From Hymenobacter sp. 15J16-1T3B (GTDB taxonomy: Bacteria; Bacteroidota; Bacteroidia; Cytophagales; Hymenobacteraceae): 64,000 nt of DNA. Within the stretch, counting starts at the first letter, position 1. Every line of letters starts with the position of its first letter. Shown here one piece after another: positions 59,309 through 64,000 of this stretch. Under the pieces are notes generated by a model that searched no databases, had not been told where the DNA came from, and saw only the letters and a program-made list of their open reading frames with translations. The translations under genes were made by a program, and so were the position numbers. The stretch spans positions 124,001-188,000 of the forward strand of contig NZ_JAJFAV010000007.1 in assembly GCF_020711235.1 (NCBI RefSeq), read 5' to 3'.

Positions 59309-60271
59309 TCAGGGCTGCGCCTGAATCCAGCGGACGGCCTGCGCCAGCACTTCACTATCATCCACCACCTCGTCGGGCGTCACGCTGTGCCCGTACGGGC
59401 GGCAGCTGCGGTCGGCCATTACGGCGGTGGTCAGATTCAGCCGGGCCCCGTCGGCGAGGCGAAACGACTGGTTGGACGTCGACACGCCGTAGGTGCCGAT
59501 GCCGAAGCTGCGGGTACGGGGCCGCCCCCGGAAGGCCACCGCCAGGGCCTCCCCCGAGCTGGCCGTTCGCTCGTCGGTAAGCACCGCCACCGGCAGCCCC
59601 GGACGCTGGCAGCGCAACTCAGGCGCCAGCTGCATGGGGGGCTGCTCGCCAATGTAGGCTTGCCCCGCGCGGTAGCCCCACTCGGTGGCGCGGCCGTGCA
59701 AATCATCGAAGTAGCCCGCTACCCCCTCGCCCAGCACCGGCCCGGCGCCGATGAGCATGGGCCACATGTTGCCACCGGTATTGCCCCGCAAATCGACCAC
59801 CCAGCCGCGGAGCGCGGGTCCGTCCTGCCGCCGGATCTGGGCGTGCAGCTGCGCCACGTACTGCCGGGCCAGGGAGTCGTTGCCGCTGCTGAAGTGGGGA
59901 ATGCGCAGGTACCCCACGCCGGCGGGCAGCACCGGGGGCGCGGGGACGGGCTCCTTCAGCTCGGCGGCCTGCCGTTGCGTGCGCGCCGCCAGGGCCGAGG
60001 CGGCTGTGAAACCGCTGTGGTTGTCGTCGAGGCCGCGCAGCGCGGCCTGAATCAGGGTGTAGGTTTCGGGGATACTGCTCACCTGGAAAGCCCGGCTCTT
60101 TACCTGCTGCCGCAGTTGCGGCCAGTCGATGTTGTCCCGGTTGATGGAGTGCCGCTGCATCAGATCCAGCGCGTCGTCGAGGTATTTTTCGGCCGCCGGG
60201 GAAAGAATCTGGGCCGCGCCGGACCGAGCACACAGCGCGCAACACAGGAGGAGTAGAGCATTCCGGATCAT
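59309..60271 (-). CDS. Secreted S41-family peptidase (tail-specific protease-like)
   Basis: 320 residues from ATG 60271, signal peptide MIRNALLLLCCALCARSGAAQ. S41 core with GYLRIPHF, WVVDLRGNTGGNMWPM, and the nucleophile in TASSGEALAVAF (Ser near 238). Lys of the dyad is not obvious, and no PDZ domain is seen, so it is the short S41 form common in Bacteroidota. Acts in the periplasm or outside. It lies 45 bp upstream of the glycosyltransferase on the same strand but across its own -7-like element. Confidence 0.92.
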   Translation of the reverse strand: MIRNALLLLCCALCARSGAAQILSPAAEKYLDDALDLMQRHSINRDNIDWPQLRQQVKSRAFQVSSIPETYTLIQAALRGLDDNHSGFTAASALAARTQRQAAELKEPVPAPPVLPAGVGYLRIPHFSSGNDSLARQYVAQLHAQIRRQDGPALRGWVVDLRGNTGGNMWPMLIGAGPVLGEGVAGYFDDLHGRATEWGYRAGQAYIGEQPPMQLAPELRCQRPGLPVAVLTDERTASSGEALAVAFRGRPRTRSFGIGTYGVSTSNQSFRLADGARLNLTTAVMADRSCRPYGHSVTPDEVVDDSEVLAQAVRWIQAQP

Positions 60272-60397
60272 GGGTCGGCGGATAAAAAATGGGTAGTTAT
60301 CAGGTCAACGAACCGATTTGCGGCCTCGCGCTGCGGCCTGGACGTCGTTGATCTACAGGTAACGCTGACGTGCAGGAATTCCATGCATGGCGACCTG

Positions 60398-61678
60398 CTA
60401 ATTACCGGTTGAACGCATGAAAGACCAGCGGGAGTACCCTACCGACTGGGTTCGTGCGCCCGAAGCTGGCTCACCAGCCGCTTCCAGCAGCGCCGCGCAC
60501 TGCCGGGCTATTTCCAGCTCTTCGTTCGTGGGCACCACCAGCACCTTCACGGCCGCACCTTCCGGGCTGATTTCGCGCAGCTCCCGGCTGCGGACGGCGT
60601 TGCGCGCTTCGTCGACCTCGATACCTAGAAACGCCAGCCCTGCGCAAGCCAATCGGCGTACGGCGGCGTCGTTCTCCCCTACCCCGGCCGTGAACACTAC
60701 CGCGTCGAGCCCGCCGAGCACGGCGGCGTAGGCCCCGAGGTACTTCTTGATGCGGTAGGCGTAGAGTTCCAGCGCCAGCGCGGCTTCCGGGTCGCCGGCG
60801 GCTACGGCCGCGCCCACGTCGCGCATGTCGCTGTGGCCGGTCAGGCCCAGCATGCCGCTCTGCTTGTTGAGCAGGGCGCTGACCTCGTCCACCGAGTAGC
60901 CGAGTTGCTGCACCAAGTGGAAAATCACCGAGGGGTCGAGGTCGCCGGAGCGGGTGCCCATCACCAGGCCGCTGAGCGGGCCAAAGCCCATGCTGGTATC
61001 GAGGCAGCGGCCGGCCTGCACGGCGGCCATGCTGCAGCCGTTGCCCAGGTGCACCGTGACGAGGCGGGCGGCGGGGTTGCCGAGGTGCTCGGCGGCGCGG
61101 GCGGCCACGTACTGGTGGCTGGTGCCGTGGAAGCCGTAGACGCGGATGCCGTGCTCGTGGTAGAGCGCGGCGGGCAAGGCGTAGCGAAACGCGTGCGCAG
61201 GCAGGGTCTGGTGAAAGGCCGTGTCGAACACGGCCACCTGCTGGGCCTGCGGAAACAGCTCTTCGCAGACTTCGATGCCGAGGTAATTGGCCGGGTTGTG
61301 CAGCGGGGCCAGGGCAAACAGCCGCTTGATTTCGGCCTTTACTGCGGCGTCAATCAGCGTGGTGGCGGCAAATTTCTCCCCGCCGTGCACCACTCGGTGC
61401 CCGACGACGGCAATGTCGGCCGGGTCCCGGATGACGCCGGTTTCGGCAGCCGTGAGCAGGCCCACCACCTCGCGCAGGCCGGCGGCGTGGTCGGGCAGCG
61501 CGAGGGTGCGCTGCTGCTTGCGCGGCTCCCCGTCGGGGCTGAACACGGTGTGCGTAATAACCGAATCGGGGAGGGCGAGGCGCTCCACGAGGCCCGCGCA
61601 CACGGGCTGCTCGGCGGGCCAGCGGAACAGTTGGTACTTGATGGACGAGCTACCGGAGTTGACGACGAAGATGTTCAT
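60398..61678 (-). CDS. ackA: Acetate kinase
   Basis: 426 residues from ATG 61678 (MNIFVVNSGSSSIKYQLF). Interconverts acetate + ATP and acetyl phosphate. Blocks: NSGSSSIKY (N7), VGHRVVHGGE, FHGTSHQYVA, VHLGNGCSM, MGFGPLSGLVMGTRSGDLDP, GGLDAVVFTAGVGENDAAVR and PTNEELEIARQ, in order and length. A ~25-residue Ser/Gly-rich C-terminal tail (GEPASGARTQSV) is unusual. No phosphotransacetylase gene is adjacent. Confidence 0.98.
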   Translation of the reverse strand: MNIFVVNSGSSSIKYQLFRWPAEQPVCAGLVERLALPDSVITHTVFSPDGEPRKQQRTLALPDHAAGLREVVGLLTAAETGVIRDPADIAVVGHRVVHGGEKFAATTLIDAAVKAEIKRLFALAPLHNPANYLGIEVCEELFPQAQQVAVFDTAFHQTLPAHAFRYALPAALYHEHGIRVYGFHGTSHQYVAARAAEHLGNPAARLVTVHLGNGCSMAAVQAGRCLDTSMGFGPLSGLVMGTRSGDLDPSVIFHLVQQLGYSVDEVSALLNKQSGMLGLTGHSDMRDVGAAVAAGDPEAALALELYAYRIKKYLGAYAAVLGGLDAVVFTAGVGENDAAVRRLACAGLAFLGIEVDEARNAVRSRELREISPEGAAVKVLVVPTNEELEIARQCAALLEAAGEPASGARTQSVGYSRWSFMRSTGN

Positions 61679-61936
61679 GCAGAAGTTGGTTCGGGGCGCC
61701 CAGTCCGCCGCAGCAGACGGAGCTAGCACTTACGCGGTGCGGGGCCGCGCGGTGGTTACGTGGCAAAGTACGCCCGCAGCCGTTTGCGGGGCGCCTAGAG
61801 GTGGCGGGTGGCTTGGCGGCCCTCCGGCACGGCGCTCCACCCGGCCAGCGCCCGTTGACTTGCCGGGTCACATTGCCTAGTTTAAGAACCCAATCGATTC
61901 GCGGACGCTTTTTGTCACCCCTAATTTTCTTGTCCC

Positions 61937-62455
61937 ATGGAAGCCAAGCTATTAACCGACAAAAGTCGGCTGCAGGATATCTACCGGCTTCGGGTGAAGG
62001 CCTACGAAGCCTCGCCCTATGCGGAATACGTCAACGGCGAGAAATACCCCAACGGCTACTTCGACGAATTGGACCCACTCGCCACGACTTACCATTGGAT
62101 TGTGGAAGACGGCACCGAAATCATCGGGTCGGTCCGCGCGGCCGTCATCGAGGACCGGAGCTTGCTGCCCGAGGACATTTCCCAGCTGGACGTGCCCCCA
62201 ACTGGCACGTTCGCGTACTGCGGCCGCACGGCAGTCCACCCCGATTACCGGACTGGCCGGGTCATGCTGCAACTCGATCATGCGGTCAAAGACTTTATTC
62301 TCCAAACGCCCTCGGTTGCATTTGCGCTGTGCTTTATCATCCCCGAGCGGACCAACGCGGTTAAAAGGTTGGGGTTCCACCCGGTGGGCTCCGTCGAATA
62401 CGATTGGGGCAACGGCGCCGCAGATCAGCTCGAAGCGTTTGCCCTGATCAAGTAG
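61937..62455 (+). CDS. GNAT-type acyltransferase, unknown substrate
   Basis: 172 residues from ATG 61937. GNAT-like fold with an N-terminal helix (DIYRLRVKAYEASPYAE), beta strands (YHWIVEDGTEIIGSVRAAVI), and a probable acyl-CoA binding turn in YCGRTAVHPDYRTGRVMLQL. The front section also recalls the autoinducer-synthase group. No partner gene suggests a substrate. Codon use is mildly A/T-richer than neighbours. Confidence 0.85.
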   Translation: MEAKLLTDKSRLQDIYRLRVKAYEASPYAEYVNGEKYPNGYFDELDPLATTYHWIVEDGTEIIGSVRAAVIEDRSLLPEDISQLDVPPTGTFAYCGRTAVHPDYRTGRVMLQLDHAVKDFILQTPSVAFALCFIIPERTNAVKRLGFHPVGSVEYDWGNGAADQLEAFALIK

Positions 62456-62539
62456 TTGCCGCTCGCACGAACCCGGCGGTAGCCGGGGCACCGGCGGCGC
62501 GGCCGCTGGGGTTTATTCACTGGCTGGCGAAGTTCTGGT

Positions 62540-63478
62540 TCAGCCCGCGCTGCCCTCCTTCTTGCCCGGCCATACCTTCTTCACCAGTCCCACGATTTTC
62601 TCGACCACAAACCCCACCATCAGCCCAAACACGCCGCAGGCCAGGGCCTTGGCCAGCCAGGCTACGGCCGGCACGTCGGCCAGGGCAAGTTCCAGCTCGT
62701 GCAGCCAGTGGGCGGTGACGGGAATGCCGTGGGCAATGATTTCGGCCCCCACCCAGAGCATGGCGGCCGTCCCGACGTAGCTCAGAATCCGCAGGAAATG
62801 CGGCATGAACCGCACGATGCCGCGGCCGAGGTGTTGGGTGGCGGCGCCGTGCTTGTCCTGGGCTAGGTGCAGGCCGATATCATCCATTTTCACAATCAGC
62901 CCCACGAAACCATACACGCCCACGGTGATGACCACCGCCACCGCCAGCATGACCAGGATTTGGTTTACTATCGGCTGATCGGTGACTTGGCTGTAGGCAA
63001 TGGCCATGATTTCGGCCGACAGGATGATGTCCGTGCGCACCGCCCCGGCCACCCGCTGCTGCTCCAGCTCCTCCGGTGTAATGGTCGGCAGCGCCTCGTC
63101 TTCGGCTGCGGCCTCGGGGTGCTGGCCGAACAGTGAATGTACTTTCTCGTAGCCCTCGAAGCACAAATACGCGCCGCCCAGCATCAGAATGGGCGTGATG
63201 GCCCAGGGCGCAAAATACCCGAGCAGCAGCGCCGCCGGGCTCAGAATCAGCAGCTTGTTGACGAGGGACTTTTTGGCAATCTGGAAGATGATGGCCAGCT
63301 CCCGGCTGGGGTCCAGGCCCACCACGTATTTGGGCGTCACGGCCGTGTCGTCGATGACTATGCCGGACACCTTGCCGGTGGTTTTGGCCACCTGCGCGGG
63401 CACGTCGTCGAGGCTGGCGGCACTGGCTTTCACCAGCGCCGAAATATCATCTAACAGGGCAAAAAATCCGGAAGGCAT
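62540..63478 (-). CDS. DUF808/YedI-family integral membrane protein
   Basis: 312 residues from ATG 63478 (MPSGFFALLDDISALVK); longer in-frame starts upstream are rejected because this start is the family's signature. Several helices with KVSGIVIDDTAVTPKYVVGL, ELAIIFQIAKKSLVNKLLIL, PILMLGGAYLCFEGYEKV and AVRTDIILSAEIMAIAY. Function of the family is not established. The C-terminus is basic (GLVKKVWPGKKEG). Single gene; no promoter identified. Confidence 0.94.
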   Translation of the reverse strand: MPSGFFALLDDISALVKASAASLDDVPAQVAKTTGKVSGIVIDDTAVTPKYVVGLDPSRELAIIFQIAKKSLVNKLLILSPAALLLGYFAPWAITPILMLGGAYLCFEGYEKVHSLFGQHPEAAAEDEALPTITPEELEQQRVAGAVRTDIILSAEIMAIAYSQVTDQPIVNQILVMLAVAVVITVGVYGFVGLIVKMDDIGLHLAQDKHGAATQHLGRGIVRFMPHFLRILSYVGTAAMLWVGAEIIAHGIPVTAHWLHELELALADVPAVAWLAKALACGVFGLMVGFVVEKIVGLVKKVWPGKKEGSAG

Positions 63479-63920
63479 GCAGGCGGGTGGTGCTATGGAG
63501 GAACGTGGGTTTGTCAGGACGTACGCAGCGGCTGATTTCGCGGTCCGAAATTGGCCGCTCGAAGTTGTGCTTCGACGGCCTCGGTCGGCGCAACGCCCGA
63601 AGCGGGCAAAGGTATTCGGCTTGTGGCTGCGGCGTGCCGGCAGCAGCACCGGCCCGGGGCAAGAGGGCCTGCATTACGTCTTCGCTCCCGCCGGCCCCGG
63701 TGGCTAGTCCCTGCTGGCTCTGGTTAGCCGTGATGACGACGGTGTTGAACACGTCGCCGACGGTGCCACCGCGGCTCAGGTCATGTACGGGCTTGTTCAG
63801 GCCCGGCAATACCGGGTCCGTTGTATGGCATTGCCAGATTACCGAGCTTCGCCGCTGATTGCCAATAACGGCAATTCGGATGTTGGTATAAACTTGCTCT
63901 AAAACAGCAGCTTGATTTTT
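63479..63920. other. Intergenic region with a possible decayed coding fragment
   Basis: The 442 bases contain no convincing complete gene. On the minus strand roughly 63610-63810 reads as a G/C-ending open frame (NKPVHDLSRGGTVGDVFNTVVIT), flanked by non-coding-looking sequence; it could be a small gene or remnant. The right end turns A/T-rich before the next gene. Confidence 0.4.
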
Positions 63921-64000
63921 ATGAGAAGACAACTACAAACAATCGTCTTATGCTTATCAACCATTATTTCAGCAAGGGCACAAAGTGGCTACGGCAAAAT
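63921..64000 (+). CDS. Start of a secreted protein (cut by window)
   Basis: ATG at 63921 begins MRRQLQTIVLCL...SARAQS, a signal peptide with a likely cleavage after RAQ, and the frame stays open to the window end (26 residues). Codons are A/T-rich compared with the rest. No RBS is seen. Family cannot be judged from so short a part. Confidence 0.55.
   Translation, partial: MRRQLQTIVLCLSTIISARAQSGYGK

Noticed and set aside
57119-60256. 1045-codon plus-strand frame over the glycosyltransferase and peptidase genes
   Set aside because: Antisense to two domain-supported genes; composition typical of a shadow frame.

Overview
This window reads as chromosome of a high-GC member of the Bacteroidota, most like Hymenobacter (Cytophagales). 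Several starts are preceded by the Bacteroidota -7 element TAnnTTTG and Shine-Dalgarno sequences are mostly absent. A very large secreted protease ends in a type IX secretion (T9SS) sorting domain, a TonB-dependent receptor is paired with a DUF4249 lipoprotein, and codons are strongly G/C-ending. Genus is an inference; no rRNA, tRNA, CRISPR array, phage or intact insertion sequence was seen.

Layout. 1-2265 (-) is the N-terminal part of a large unrecognised protein cut by the window edge. 2973-12794 (-) is one long efflux locus: OmpR-type response regulator, histidine kinase, two small unknown membrane proteins, then adaptor, RND pump and outer-membrane channel of a tripartite exporter. Its long internal gaps hold big imperfect palindromes, and two short gaps hold the same 48-bp direct-repeat block that looks like a response-regulator site. 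12978-16519 carries a small membrane protein, methionine aminopeptidase (map), an EamA exporter and rarA. 16608-18410 (-) encodes a probable pore-forming toxin: ricin-type lectin, helical domain like Cry delta-endotoxin domain I, jacalin-like lectin. 18736-25961 holds sppA, a small membrane protein, purine nucleoside phosphorylase, a lipoprotein, and the TonB receptor/DUF4249 pair. 26410-37356 holds fabG, a YiiX-like hydrolase, a rhomboid protease, secreted proteins, a VWA membrane protein, rluE and a hydrolase. 37656-47750 has dnaK, two tandem paralogous secreted proteins, a flavin monooxygenase and a 1675-residue T9SS-exported metalloprotease. 47829-57125 has an EEP-family hydrolase, purE, a MarC protein, hemE, a heptose-phosphate kinase, a DinB/YfiT protein, an aminotransferase and a class 3 lipase. 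57272-64000 has a glycosyltransferase fusion, an S41 peptidase, ackA, a GNAT protein, a DUF808 membrane protein and the start of a secreted protein.

Most genes are housekeeping or envelope functions in short transcription units separated by hairpin terminators. The most distinctive content is the lectin-Cry-lectin toxin candidate, the self-contained two-component/RND efflux locus with its repeated putative operators, and a family of 90-190 bp inverted-repeat elements (outer arms beginning GTCAT) scattered between genes. Three A/T-richer genes (31884-32441, 50456-50944, 63921 onward) stand out from the background composition.
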